This document shows, piece after piece, positions 1 to 12,641 of a DNA stretch of 64,000 nt (positions are counted from its first letter, which is position 1; each line of letters opens with the position of its first letter). This stretch comes from Lichina pygmaea (taxonomy: Eukaryota > Ascomycota > Lichinomycetes > Lichinales > Lichinaceae), in assembly GCA_963422465.1 (NCBI GenBank), contig OY730172.1:2666001-2730000 (forward strand), written 5' to 3'. The notes below the pieces were generated by a model, which was not told where the DNA came from, did no database searches, and was given only the letters and a program-made list of their open reading frames with translations. A program made the position numbers and the translations under genes.

Positions 1-3000
1 CGCTTGCGCTCCTCGCGCCGCCGGTTCTTGGAGGTGTTGCGCGACGTCTGCGTGTTGATCGTCCCTGTGCGGTTGGTGTATCGCGTGAACAGAGATGCTG
101 ATGTCGACGTGTCTGTTGCGGCCAGCGAGATGTTGTCCGGAATGTCAGACGCAGTTTCACCTTCGTAGAAAGCCACTGGGTTCGGTGGTTAGCGGGTGAA
201 AGTGGACGGGAGGGATGGGAGGCTGCGCTCACTGGGGTCGTCTTGCTTCTTGCTTCGTAGCTCCCTCACCCTAGGCACTTGGGCGTTGAGCTGGCCCTTG
301 AAGTCCGCCAGTAACTCGGCCGTCTCAGCCATCGACTCGGCAAGCGCTGGATCGACCACCTGTTCTAACAGTGAGCCGTTCGATGTTGACACGACCAGGT
401 GAATGGCATCGGCGAAGAAGTAGCCTTTGCACAGAACCCTTGCGCCTTTGGTCATGTCCGACTCGTAGTCGATGAACAGCCTGGCCGAGTTGAAGTAGTC
501 CTTTTCTTCGTACAGAGAGTCGGCGAGGGATACGGCAAGGCCACGGACGTTGGTTGGTGGAAGAGGAACTCGAAAAGCGCAAGATAGCGCCTCACGCCAG
601 CAACCCGCTGCACGAAATGCCTCCATTGCTTTCTGATGGAGCTGTACGTACTCAAAGGCTGACGGGCATCAGCAAGGCTCCATATACGCTTGCAAGATGG
701 CTCACCTATACCAGCGTCTCGGAACAAAGACTTCACCATCAGGTACTCCGCGTACAAAGTCATAACGTCATCGAACTTCTCGGCTTCATATCTGTACAGG
801 GACAAAGCCGCCTTGTGGAGTTCATGAGCGATCGTGTAGCTCTTGAATTCTTCAAAGGCATTCATCGCTTGAAGATGCGTCAGCGCTTTCGAGTATCGGC
901 GTAGATGATCGTCAACCGTAAAGAATCGTCGGAGCGGTGGCATCTCTTGTAAGCTCTGAAGGAACGGCAGATACTCCCGGGGATCCTGCGTCCAGGTTGT
1001 CAGGCGGGAAGCCTCTGATACGACTGTAGGATTACCTTCTGAGATCGTTGAGCAACTAGTAGCGCGAGTTCGAGATCGTATAGGCCCAAGGCGTGCTCAA
1101 AGAGCCTGTTGACGTCGGCAAGAAAGCAAATGTGCTCAACCGCCGGCTCGACCAGATCCGGAGATTCCGCTAATCCACGTTAGAGGACAAGTTTCCATAA
1201 CGAGTCAGGATGAGTACCCCTTAGCTTGACAATGACTTGAAGTGCCGAGTCTAGATCCGGAGGCAGTTTCGATACATGTGCTGTGACAATGTTCTGCAGA
1301 TGCTTCGGCGTAAGAACAGTCAAGGAGGCAAGAAAAGCGTCGCAGATGCTGTTGACTTTGGATATCTGCTTCCCGCTAGAAGATATGCCATCCATAACTG
1401 CCGATCCCGTTGATGCATCAACTGGGTTTGAGACATCCTTAGGCAAAGTGGTCCTGTACATGGTTTTGGTGACATCCTCTTCCCTGTCTGATGTTAGAGC
1501 AATCGAGGGGGAAGACGCTTGAGCTGACCTTAGCTGCGACAGAAAAAGATCAACATGCTCCACCTTTCCAACCTGATCGATGAAGATCCCAACGTTCGAT
1601 ATGAATTGTTTAGGTATATAGTCATGCAGAATATTCATATCGACCCGTTGGTTTCTGCAGGCGAAAAATGCCGATCTGTAGTCCTTGGCAGCAATGCATT
1701 CCCGAATTCGCCCGACCACCAATGCTCTGGGATACACAGTCTCCAAGTTCCCGCGGGGCATTTGCAGTACAACTGCAAAGCTTGTCGGCATCACAGTGAC
1801 GATTCCGGCTCCACGCTCAATAGACCTGCACCGCTCATCGTGTTCTGGCTCATCTGGTGGCACGGAGAGCTCTGCAATAACGTGAGCCAAAGGACATTGA
1901 AGAACCAGGAGAGCTTACCGTTTAAATCAGTTAGATGAACAAACTTGAGCAGGTGCTGTACAGTCGTGAAAATCAGGTACGTTGGAGTAATCGCGAAGGA
2001 AGTGCAGCTCTTGTCCAGCACTAAATCATTGGCGTATAAGGAACCACTGTGAGAGAGACCAAAGACTAGCAGCTTGAATAGAGTCAGCCCTTGACGATCT
2101 TTTGTCACTGGCCATCCACGGATGAACTTACACGTCCATGTATTCGGCATGCCTGGACCCTTGGAGTAGAATCCGGAAATCGACAGATTGCCTGGGAGTC
2201 TCTTTTATCCGGACGCCAGAACTCACGTACAAGACCTGAAAAGTCCTCGACACAGAGCACATCATGTTCTACCGGAATGAACATCCGTAGGATTGCAGCT
2301 TTAACGCTAACTTCAGGACCCATCTGGACAAGACCTGAGTCGTCGAGGAGAAAGGAAGCTATCGTGGATCCCAAAGAGCCCTGGAACAAGACGAAGACGT
2401 ATCTGTCATCGAGCAACGAAACCTGCTGAGGCAGGTTGTCGGATAGAGCGAGCGGAAAGGTCGATTTTCCACGCCGCCCGTTCTCACTAGGCATGCTGCC
2501 AACCGGATCCCAGCCATGCACCTCCACCAATGTTGCATACAGAACAACAACAAAACATCCTTGTCGGCTTATTTCCACGTCCAGAGCAGGAAAAGGGAGA
2601 GCAATCTCATATGTGGCCATTGGCGGCGGTACAATCGCACATCTCATGGACGTGAGCTTCAGACAGCCTGCGTTCGGTGAGAGAGGTTCATGCCACGAAA
2701 TCATAAGAGCTCGACATACGTCCATCAATTACCGCAACAACTCCCAGGTCGTTGGGTGGCACCGTGGACCCAGAAGCGGTCGCGAAGATGAACTCCATAG
2801 TCTCGAGAGACTCTGCTCGTTTTATGATCAGCGTCGTATCGGTCGACAGCTCTCGAGGCCTCCTACCAGTAGAAACGGCTGCCAAACGCAGCGAATGGGA
2901 CGTATTCCAAGCCAAACTGGGCGAAGGCGGCTGTCCCACGCTTCGTGGAATTCTGATCTCTTGCTTGAGGTAATAGTGGTAGTTTCCCACGGTCCAAAGC

Positions 3001-4025
3001 TGGAATCTATCTTCATATGTCACTGCAAGCACAGAAGAGTCGATGTTCCAATCTAGCGAGATGTTGGAGGCCCATGTCTTCATGGCTTGTTGGTCGACGC
3101 GTAGGTCAAATTGACCATGGCGTAGCCCGTTCCTCTCGAAGAAAACCACGTCAATGCGGTCTTCAAAGCGCTGAATGCTGGCAATCAGGTTCCCGGCAGG
3201 CCTCCAGCTGAGAGCGGCTTCTAGGCCGTCGACAGGCTCGCTGACGCTGTCTAGACTGCACTCTCGATCATAGACGCGTATGACACGCCGCTCATCGGGT
3301 TCGATCGAAGAAAGGGCTACAAAAGCACCATCGCCCCTCCAGCTGATGCTGACATGGCCTTGGTCGTAAGGACTCAGACGGCCCTCGTCGACCTTCTCTG
3401 GGACTGTCGGGTCTCGCAGGGCCTTGGCCCGTTTTCCCTTGAACTGAGTTTCAACACGTCCCCATCCAATGGAAACGTGCTTGGACGACTTGAGATCATC
3501 TGCAGTCGTGGCTGTTTCACCGACAACTTCAAAGTGGCGGCTCATCAGCAGAAATGAGGCGGCTTTTGTAGCCACGGCAAGCAGCCCTTCGTCGGGAGAC
3601 CATTTGGCGGCCGCTATGCCTGGGTCCACCGAGCCCACTATCACGATGTCGTCCTCTCCAGGTAGCGGATGCTCCTTGACTGTGACGATATCGCCACCTG
3701 CAAAGACGAGGCATGTCGTTTGATCGTCTGCAAAGTACTGAAGACATAGTACTTTGTCCACGGGCACGCTCGGTGATGGCGCTGGCACTTCCCAAGACGT
3801 AATCTTCTGAAGCCCTTTGCCGACCCTTTCCTTCTCTGAAAGCCCATCTTGGGCACTAAGCTCCCTCAAGTCTGTGGATCTCAGGAGAGTGATGACTTGA
3901 TCCTCCTCCGATGGACCTTGCGTGCAAATTGGAGTGTCGGTTCCGGCGTCCCAGGCTATCGAGGTTAACGGCCCAGCTGGCGAGTCCAGCAAAGACGAGT
4001 ACCTGATGTTTCTCAAGTTCCGCAT
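1..4025 (-). CDS. ELP1: Elongator complex subunit 1 (IKI3 family), 3' end outside window
   Basis: Scaffold subunit of Elongator, which modifies the wobble uridine of cytoplasmic tRNAs. Exons on the minus strand: 4025-2720, 2667-2132, 2072-1919, 1871-1218, 1169-1036, 985-706, 658-233, 175-<1. All seven introns are GT-AG, 47-59 nt, and every junction keeps frame. The start is the ATG giving MRNLRN, as in other family members; the reading frame upstream is open but does not look like ELP1. The N-terminal half is the WD40 part (for example WSPDEGLLAVAT, IGWGRVETQF, LWTVGNYHYYLKQ). The C-terminal half is the TPR-like part (ERCRSIERGAG, QRVDMNILHDY, FKSYTIAHELHKAALSLYRY, CWREALSCA). The window edge falls in the basic segment NRRREERKR, which normally lies some tens of residues before the end, so roughly 1,220 residues are present. 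Confidence 0.96.
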
Positions 4026-4363
4026 CTTGCTTGGGACTGTACGGAGGACATGTGTTGATAGTGGGTCTAGCCTGCTTATATACGTTCTGAAGACCTCAAG
4101 AATACGGAAGACTGAACTTGACGATGAATATTTCATTCGACACATCCAGTTTACCGGTGCGATGGATTGAACAAATATACCACGTTGCGAAGATACCCAT
4201 ATCAAGCCCTAAACCCACCGTCCTGAAAATTGTTTACTCGATACAGCAGCTCGGTTGATGAATATGTGAGGTACTGCCTCTGCATGCAACGCCCATAGCT
4301 GTCTCCCAGGACCACCAGACCATGTGTCGCCTCTGCCGCAGAACTCAAAGAAAGAGCCCAGAC

Positions 4364-4758
4364 TCAATGATTCTTGTACGTCTGCCAGACTGTAGTTTCG
4401 CACGTCAGCTTCAAGGGTCAGCCAACGGCGAGAGCCTCGACCTTACCTGCAATGCCAAATGGCAGGCCGAAACCAACGACTGGGTAAAGTTAGCAATAGA
4501 TGGTCCAACGTTGAGATTGAAGAACCTACAGCAGAATCCCCAATACTTATAGACGAATGACGGTTTGCGAGGGTCGAAGGGGAGATTCGAGAAAGGCCCT
4601 TCTGGGTAATGGCTACCAAGTCGTGAGCCTGTGCTGTGGAACGAACGATGCGACGACCTGGAGACGAGGCGCGCCGCCTGGACAGCGCTTCGATTCCGCA
4701 ACTGATACCCGCCTCGTTAGCCCTGACCAGCAAATACTTCGAGCTGCCAGCGTACCAT
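4364..4758 (-). CDS. COX8: Cytochrome c oxidase subunit VIII (COX7C-like)
   Basis: Small single-pass subunit of mitochondrial complex IV. Exons: 4758-4756 (ATG only), 4701-4530, 4479-4447, 4389-4364, total 77 residues. The product has a basic Ser/Arg-rich presequence, then SHYPEGPFSNLPFDP, YKYWGF, FGLPFGIAVWQTYKNH, which is the fungal COX8 pattern nearly word for word. All three introns are GT-AG (54, 50 and 57 nt); two have clear CTAAC/CTGAC branch sites. The exon beginning at 4701 starts with TTG directly after an acceptor and has an in-frame stop just upstream, so the start codon must come from another exon; the ATG at 4758 is followed at once by a GT donor and gives M-L-R-N. It is divergent from MTR4 (268 bp between start codons). 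Confidence 0.93.
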
Positions 4759-4900
4759 CGTCTGCGGTTTCTACCTGTCTATGCTATGTAGAAGCTTGTA
4801 TATCGTGAGGGAGGACGAGGGACGACGTTGATCTTCCTTATGACCTTCGCTGGTGAAGGACACTCGTACGCCGGCGTGGCCGGAAGCGGCATGTCCCGCA

Positions 4901-4915
4901 GTCACGTGATCCAAT
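4901..4915. promoter_or_regulatory. GTCACGTGAT E-box next to CCAAT, divergent promoter
   Basis: The decamer GTCACGTGAT is followed immediately by CCAAT, in the 268 bp between the start codons of COX8 (minus) and MTR4 (plus). CACGTG palindromes flanked by T and A are the binding form of Cbf1-type bHLH factors, and CCAAT is the HAP complex site that in fungi often drives respiratory genes. That this site drives COX8 is inference. Confidence 0.5.
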
Positions 4916-5026
4916 GCTGACAGCTCAAGTTCCGTTCACGTTCAAATCTGGGCATGCCACATCAAGGACCGGAATAAAGGCTGCAAAACTCAAGGACGGC
5001 CCGATCTACCATTGCCAGTGGACAGA

Positions 5027-8000
5027 ATGGACGAGCTCTTCGACGTCTTCGACAATCCAGCGCCGGCTGGTAAATTCAAGAACCCCTCGGATCAAGTGGG
5101 TAGGGAGAAGTCAAAAAAGCGACAAGCAAATGGCGACATCAAGGCAGTCAATCGCAGTCCAGGATCGACGGCACCAGGAACTTCGGCCAAGCACGATGGG
5201 CTCAAGCACCACGCGGGCGGTCAGCCAGAGCCCAAGCGGCAACGCCGTCAGCTGGAACCGGATCCTGTCGTGGCAGACTCATTCGAGACGGAGCAGTCAC
5301 GAGAAGTTGCGGCGTCCGCCGGCCTGCAGCCGGGCAAGGAGGGAACAGCGATGGTGCTCTCGCATCAAGTACGGCACCAGGTCGCCTTGCCGCCTGACTA
5401 CGATTATGTTCCCATCTCCCAACACAAGCCACCGGAGAAGCCAGCGCGAACATGGCCGTTCAAGTTGGATCCTTTTCAGCAGGTGTCCATCGCCTCGATC
5501 GAGCGTGGCGAGAGCGTGCTGGTCTCGGCCCATACGAGCGCAGGGAAGACGGTGGTGGCAGAATACGCCATCGCTCAGAGCTTGAAGAACAACCAGCGGG
5601 TCATATACACCAGCCCGATCAAAGCCCTGAGCAATCAGAAGTACAGAGAGTTCTCGGGCGAGTTTGGAGACGTGGGATTGATGACCGGAGACGTGACGAT
5701 CAATCCGACCGCCACCTGTCTCGTCATGACGACGGAGGTAAGTAATGTTGGCGTGGCATGTCAGATTACCTGCCGAAGCTGACAGGTGCAGATTCTTCGG
5801 TCGATGCTCTATCGTGGTTCCGAGATCATGCGCGAGGTGGCGTGGGTCGTCTTTGATGAGATACACTACATGCGAGACAAATGTATGGTTCGATACAGCT
5901 GAAGATGGAGGCTGCGCTGATGTGTTCCCAGCTCGGGGAGTTGTCTGGGAGGAGACGATCATCCTACTGCCCGATAAAGTGCGCTACGTCTTCCTCTCGG
6001 CCACTATTCCAAACGCCATGCAGTTCGCCGAATGGATCACGAAAACGCATAATCAGCCCTGCCATGTTGTTTACACCGACTTTCGACCGACTCCGTTGCA
6101 GAGCTACTTCTTCCCGGCCGGTGCCGACGGCATCCATCTGATCGTGGACGAGAAGGGCGCATTCCGGGAAGAGAATTTTCAAAAGGCCATGGTGTCGATT
6201 GCCGAGAGACAGGGCGACGACCCGGCCGATCCCAACGCCAGAAGAAAGGGCAGAGGCAAAGACAAGAAGCTGAACAAAGGAGGCACCAAGGGACCGTCTG
6301 ACATTTACAAGATCGTAAAGATGATCATGATGAAGAGCTACAATCCCGTCATCGTCTTCAGCTTCAGCAAGCGAGATTGCGAGGCCTACGCCTTGCAGAT
6401 GAGCTCGCTGGCGTTCAATGACGAGTCTGAGAAGGACATGGTCTCGAAGGTCTTCAACAGCGCAATCGAGATGCTGTCGGAAGAGGACAAGCAACTGCCG
6501 CAGATTCAGCACATCCTGCCTCTGCTGCGCCGAGGTATCGGAGTACACCACTCCGGGCTCCTCCCGATCTTGAAGGAGACGATCGAGATACTCTTTCAAG
6601 AGGGCCTCATCAAGGTTCTGTTCGCCACCGAGACCTTTTCCATCGGTCTCAACATGCCTGCCAAGACCGTTGTCTTCACGAGCGTGCGAAAATTCGACGG
6701 CGTCACTCAGCGGTGGGTGACGCCGTCGGAATTCGTCCAGATGTCTGGCCGAGCGGGACGACGGGGTCTCGACGAGCGAGGCATCGTCATCATGATGATC
6801 GACGAGAAGATGGAGCCCGCCGTGGCCAAGGACATTGTGCGCGGTGAACAGGACAAGCTGAATTCGGCCTTCCATCTTGGATACAACATGATCCTCAATC
6901 TGATCAGGGTCGAGGGCATCTCGCCCGAGTTCATGTTGGAGAGATGCTTCTATCAGTTTCAGAACACGGCCAGCGTATCTGGACTGGAGCAACGTAAGGG
7001 CTGCCATTCTATCCTCAAGCACCTGGCTGGTATACTAACGTCTGGGGACCAGAGCTGACCGAATTGGAGAGCGAGCGGTCCAACCTCGAGATCCCCGACG
7101 AGTCGATCATCAGGGATTACTACGAGCTTCGACAGCAGCTGACCACCTACGCCAACGACATGCGAGACGTCATCACCCATCCCAATTACTCTCTGAGGTT
7201 CATGCAGCCCGGTCGGCTGGTCCGTGTGAAATACCAAGACCACGACTTTGGCTGGGGAGTGGTCGTGAACTACACCCAGCGACGAGCCGCCAAAGGGCAG
7301 AACGCAGACCACCTGACGCCGCAACAGTCTTACGTCGTTGACGTGCTGCTAGCCGTCTCCGACAGGTCCTCCGTCGGCGGGCAGTCTCATCAGGGGATAT
7401 CGCAGGGCATTTCGCCGCCTGGCAAGGACGAGAAGGGCAAGATGGAGGTTGTGCCAGTCCTGCTTTCATGTTTCGAATCCATCGGACATCTCCGCCTGTT
7501 TCTGCCGGAAGACCTGAAGTCGGCGGATCAGAGGAACATCGTGCGGAAGTCTCTCGAGGAGGTCAAGAAGCGCTTTCCCGACGGTATCGCTCTGCTGGAT
7601 CCCATTGAGAACATGCAGATCACGGACGAATCCTTCAAGAAGCTCCTACGGGTGGGTGCCGCATCTCTCGACCGTCGAGGGCACGTCTCGGCTAACGACC
7701 GGATCACAGAAAATCGAAGTGCTCGAATCCAGGCTGCTGTCGAACCCCCTTCACCAATCCCCACGCTTGCCTGAGTTGTATGATGCATACGCCTATAAGA
7801 TGGACCTGTCAGGCAAGATCAAGGCAGTGAAAAAGCAGATCACTGTGGCGCTGTCGATCATGCAGCTGGACGAGCTGAAATGTCGGAAGCGAGTGCTTCG
7901 CCGCCTGGGCTTCGTCAACGAGGCCGATGTTGTCGAGTTGAAAGCCCGGGTCGCCTGCGAGATCAGCACCGGCGACGAGCTTCTCCTCAGCGAGCTGCTT

Positions 8001-8510
8001 TTCAACCGCTTCTTCAACGAGCTGACCCCAGAACAATGCGCCGCCGTGCTGAGCTGCTTCATCTTCGAGGAGAAGAGCCAAGAAGCGTCGCAACCGAAGG
8101 AGGAACTTGCCAGGCCCTTTCGCGAAATCCAGGCGCAAGCCCGCATCATCGCGAAAGTATCCCAGGAGAGCAAACTGGATGTGAACGAGGATGAGTACGT
8201 GCAAAGCTTCAAGCCTCAGCTGATGGAGGTCGTGTATTCTTGGTCCCAGGGGTCCTCGTTTGCGCAGATCTGGTGAGTCGACCGCGCCAAGGCACCTTAG
8301 TGCAGGGGTGATGTCTAACGCGGTTGCAGCAAAATGACGGACGTCTACGAGGGTAGCTTGATCCGGCTGTTCCGCCGGCTCGAAGAGCTTCTCCGGCAGA
8401 TGGCCCAAGCTGGGAAGGTCATGGGGAGCGAGGAGCTTCAGCAGAAGTTTGAGTCGTCTCTCACGAAGGTGAAGCGGGATATTGTGGCAGCTCAATCGCT
8501 GTACCTGTAG
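5027..8510 (+). CDS. MTR4: Exosome RNA helicase MTR4 (Ski2-like DExH)
   Basis: ATP-dependent RNA helicase of the TRAMP complex that feeds RNA to the nuclear exosome. Exons: 5027-5737, 5792-5882, 5932-6993, 7053-7651, 7710-8272, 8330-8510, giving 1,068 residues. Introns are 49-59 nt and GT-AG. Start chosen at the ATG giving [11 protein letters not shown], as in other fungal MTR4 proteins; the longer frame upstream begins with TTG. Visible motifs: TSAGKT (Walker A, about residue 167), [23 protein letters not shown] (about residue 260), [55 protein letters not shown]. The arch and C-terminal helical domains follow, with [18 protein letters not shown] and a final [18 protein letters not shown]. 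Full length and apparently intact. Confidence 0.97.
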
Positions 8511-8814
8511 ATTTGTAGGAGATATGTTCATGTCTAGGAGCAGCTCTGAATGGGATTGATGCTACACATCTTAATCAATCTCCCTCTGCTACCTTTTCAA
8601 CAGGTTCGAGTCAGGGTACCTTGCTTAGTAAGCAACATCGACCCACGTCACCTGATCACGCGTCACCCAGTCGCGTTAGTCCGCCGTGCCAGTGACAGCC
8701 CGCGAGCTAGCACTTCTTTACCGGCGCCGCTATTTCACTGTAAAGATCAATCTTCTACACCTTTATCCCCATCGTCAACCCCCCATCCGGTCGGAAGAGG
8801 ATAGCAACGACAAG

Positions 8815-11306
8815 ATGCCAAGGTCAGTCATTGGCGTCTTCCACCGCATCAGAAGCTAATGCCTCCTCAGCCCCGGGGATCAGCACAGAGCGAACCCGGC
8901 GACCACCAATCCCTTCAGCGAGACCGAATGCCGGATCTCGGAATTCACAGCGCAAGAGATCGCCACGCTCTCGAGTCGGCTCGAGAAGCGACTGGGCCCC
9001 GAGTTCATCTCGACCAGGCCTGGTGCTGCCGGCCAGAGAGTCCATTACGTGGCGGCGGAAAAGTGTATCAATCTGGCCAATGAGATCTTCGGGTTCAACG
9101 GATGGTCGTCCAGCATCAAGAACATCCAAATCGACTTTGTGAGAGACATCGGCGACCTCGAATGCTGAATGGTCTGCTGATCTGAGTTGCAGGTCGACGA
9201 GAGCCAAGGATCCGGCAGAGTCAGCTTGGGACTCTCGGTCATTGTTCGAGTGACGTTGAGAGACGGCACATATCACGAGGTGGTAATCTTGGATGACTGC
9301 TTCGAGTGTTTCTGACGTTACAAAGGACATTGGATACGGCCAAACCGAAAACTGCAAAGGAAAGGCAGCCGCGTTCGAAAAGGCCAAGAAGGAGGGCACA
9401 ACAGACGCTCTCAAGAGGACTCTCCGCAATTTTGGAAATGTGCTCGGCAACTGCATCTACGACAAGGACTACCTTGCAAAAGTCAGCAAGGTCAAGGTGG
9501 CTCCGGTAAGTTGCGCCTACATCTTTGTTGGGTAGAGCAGCACTTACCATACAACAGTCCAAGTGGGACGTCCAGAACCTGCATCGACACCCAGACTACG
9601 CGCCAGTCAAGAAGGAGCCTGAAGCGGAACCAGCTCAGAATCGCATTGACCCTCAGAGTAGGCGTCCATGCAACCCTCAGCGGAGAACCGTATTAATGAT
9701 GCAAGCAGTATCAGCTTCGCCCGAAGAAGAGTTTGGTGGTAAGCAACGCTGCTAACATGCTTCCACAAGTCGTTAACAGTCTGCACAGGCGAGGACTTTG
9801 ATGAAGCAGACTTCAGCGAGAGCCACCTAAGAGAACACCCTGACGAGGTGGTACTCGACCCATCGGTAGCACCGCGTCTCGCCGGGCAGGGCAATTCGGA
9901 TGGGTTTGGAACTCGCCAGCCGAACGGTCCGATGGTTCCTTCGGACCCAGCGCACCCTAAGAACGGGAGACCTGTTCACAGCGCGACCTCTGCAGCATCC
10001 AATCACCAGTCACCTGGGCGGCCCCAGCATGGTAGTCATCAACCGATGGCCCATGTCCCGGCCCAGCCTCACACCCCGGTGCACGGTCAACGGACGAGCC
10101 ACCCCGTGCCTCCAAGACAGCACGCCGGGTCTACACACAGTACCGGCGCACCCCAGCAGAGAGTTCCACAGCAAATGCCTCCAGCGCCTCGAAACGGGAT
10201 GGGTTCAACCGCGAACAAGAACCATGTTCACCAGCAGTCTCACATGCCCACGAATACAAGGGCGCCGGCGCCGGCACCTCATCCTCAACCACAGCACGGC
10301 ATGCACCAGTCCAGAGCCGGTAACAATGCCCAACAGGGACCCCCTCAACATGTGGACCCACCAGTAGGGTTCTACCCGGCCGGAGCTGCGCAGATGCTTC
10401 AAGAAGCGCCCGCGCTGGCAGCGGCCAAGGCGCCGACGTTCAACCCGCACGCCGAAAGCCCATCCATCAGGAAAACCAGCGGAGTCGATCACTCCCGGTC
10501 CAAGCCGGTGAACAAGGATCTGCTGGGCACCCTTCACACGGCTGCTGCTGGGGGAGGTCCTAGCATGGGACCAGGTCAGCATCAGCAGCATCAGCAGCAT
10601 CAGCAGCATCCAATCCAGCCTCGGATAGGAGCAAACATCACCAATCCTCAGCTGGACACGGCGAGAAAGATAGGCATGCCAAACAGTCCGAGCCCGATGC
10701 ATGGTCGGCCACCGTACAAGCCTCCGGGCCCGGCGACGAACGGAAAACGATCTCTGGAGGGAGTTTCCATTCCGTATGTCTCTGTCATCTCCTATCCTTT
10801 TCTTCCTATGCTATCGACCCTACATATACCACCTACCGATGTCTCGGCCTCTCAGAAACACCAGCAAACTCTCCGCTCGACTCGTTCACCCTGCTCACTC
10901 ACTCCAACCCGACCATTCCTTTTGTCTCCACCTCACGCACCCCAACCCAACACTCTACCCCAATCCCCCTCTCTTGCTCTCTCTTTCTCCCCCTCTTACC
11001 TCCTCTCTTACTTCCTCTCAAGAACTAATCTCTGCCATCCGATAAACAACATCCAGACAGCCTCGTCCTCCGCTCAACGACATTTCAGTCAACAGCGCCG
11101 GTGCAACTGACGCTGCTCTCGGTCCCGGCGCCATCAAAGGCACCAACCCTGCAGCCAATGCTGCGCATGTAGGTAGCGTTGGACATGTAGGTGGTGCTGC
11201 GCATGGCGTCGCAGGAAGTGGAGGAGGAGGTGGTGGTGGTGGTGGCAGCAGCAAGAGCAGCAGTAACAGCGGTGGAGACACGAAGAGGACGAGGTTGAGT
11301 TCTTGA
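8815..11306 (+). CDS. RAD52: DNA repair and recombination protein RAD52
   Basis: Recombination mediator that anneals single-stranded DNA and loads Rad51. Exons: 8815-8822, 8871-9138, 9193-9279, 9326-9505, 9558-9657, 9709-9738, 9789-10773, 11057-11306, giving 635 residues. The first coding exon is only 8 nt (ATGCCAAG), which yields the usual MPSPGDQHR start. The conserved annealing domain fills the first ~200 residues ([57 protein letters not shown]). The rest is disordered, rich in Gln/His/Pro, with short His-Gln runs encoded by CAGCATCAG repeats near 10575-10615. The last intron (283 nt) is unusually long and pyrimidine-rich. The final exon carries Gly and Ser runs and ends in a basic KRTRLSS; this last junction is the least certain. 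Confidence 0.94.
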
Positions 11307-11392
11307 CGTCTGTCGCTTGTAGTCGTTCGAGTATATTTTTAAGTTTTAGCTCTTGTGTAGGATGTATGCAAGAAGGTATTGAAGTTGCTGCA

Positions 11393-11425
11393 TCTCTCTC
11401 TCTCTCTCTCCCTCCCTCCCTCTCA
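11393..11425 (+). repeat. (TC)n / (CCCT)n microsatellite
   Basis: Alternating TC followed by CCCTC units, lying 87 nt past the RAD52 stop codon and on the sense strand of that gene; probably in its 3' untranslated region. Confidence 0.85.
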
Positions 11426-11943
11426 CCGTCTTATTCCTTCCTTCCTTCCTTGACTTTCCTCTCCCCCTTCTCTTCTGCCATTTCTCTTTTCTCTCCTGCG
11501 TGTATTTTTTTTTCTTCTTCTTTCCTTTTCTCTCCTCTGTGCCTATCTTCTCCGTGCCTACCTTCCCGACACCTCGCATCTCTATTTTCCTTTTCTCTCT
11601 CCCGTATGTTCAAGTGATGTTTCTTTTTCTCTGGCACCGCGCCCATGGGTGATTTTCGGTGAGGCTTGGTGGTGCTGTGCAGATATGGCTTGAGTGGAGG
11701 CTGGAATTCAAGGTAATGGAATGCAATGGAATGAAATGGACTGGACTGGACTGCAGCGCGAGCGTGTCAGGACTAGACCTGACTGAGCTGGACTTGACCG
11801 AGCTGAGCTGGACTTCACCGAGCTACTCTGCGTCTTGAGGCCAGCGTAAACTCTTGGCTGACTCAGACTATACTAAACCTGTCTCTCCTTTCAATCAGAT
11901 CAAATACAAGTCCGTCCCCACTGTGCCCACCGACACGACTCGC

Positions 11944-12055
11944 CTCGTGGGACCGACCTCGTGGGACTAACCTCGTAAGACCGACCTCGTGAGACTGGCA
12001 TTGTAGGACTGACCTCGTAGGACTGGCCTCGTGAGAGTGACGCCCTGGGACTGTC
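11944..12055 (+). repeat. 14-bp minisatellite, about 8 units
   Basis: Units of the form CTCGTGGGACTGAC repeat head to tail with 1-4 changes each: CTCGTGGGACCGAC, CTCGTGGGACTAAC, CTCGTAAGACCGAC, CTCGTGAGACTGGC, ATTGTAGGACTGAC and so on. The period stays at 14, not a multiple of 3, so the array is unlikely to be coding. Confidence 0.8.
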
Positions 12056-12641
12056 TCACGGAACTAGCACCATGTGATTGGCCTCGTGAGATCATATTCA
12101 AGCCAGTAGAGCCAGTAGAGCTACAGTAAAGCTAACGTGACATTCTAACCAAGTCTACCATATACGAAAAAACCTTTGGCGAGTACCTTTCTGGAAAAAA
12201 AGGCCCAGGTGAAAGCCTTGTGCGCAGTGAATTGCAGCTGAGAGATTTGCAATGAAGGACTGATTCAGCGCGCGAGAGAGAGAGAGAGAGAGAGATGACG
12301 AAAGCTTCAGATGCAAGAGAGATGGCGATTGGCGAGAGGCTGGGATTTGTGACGGGAAAATGGAGAGACAAGGAAGTGTTGGGTTCGGGGTATTCTGCGG
12401 GACAGCTTGTGTGATGTTGTAACATCGTGGCCTTCTTGGACGCTCGGTATCGTTATTTCTCTGCCAGACTCCCTTCTACATACGATCTCAACCCAGGTTG
12501 AGAATGGATTCCCTCCCCTTGCGGCTTGCTTACCCCAGACAGAGAAAAAGATGGTCCCACGAAGAGCGAGAAAAATCTTGTGGTTAGTCGCTCACGTAGG
12601 TCCGATCAAGTCAAGGGCAGCTTAGGACCATACCATCTCCC

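Larger units (their letters stand above)
11307..12641. other. Intergenic gap with CT tract and short tandem repeats
   Basis: No credible gene. From 11393 a (TC)n tract runs into CCCT repeats and about 200 nt of pyrimidine-rich DNA, just downstream of the RAD52 stop and on its sense strand. Around 11710-11825 there are degenerate TGGACTGGAC repeats, at 11944-12055 a 14-bp minisatellite, and at 12273-12295 a (GA)n tract. Confidence 0.7.

Noticed and set aside
5964-7022. 352-codon ORF antisense to MTR4
   Set aside because: Shadow of the MTR4 helicase exon; no recognisable domain, and it crosses MTR4 introns.
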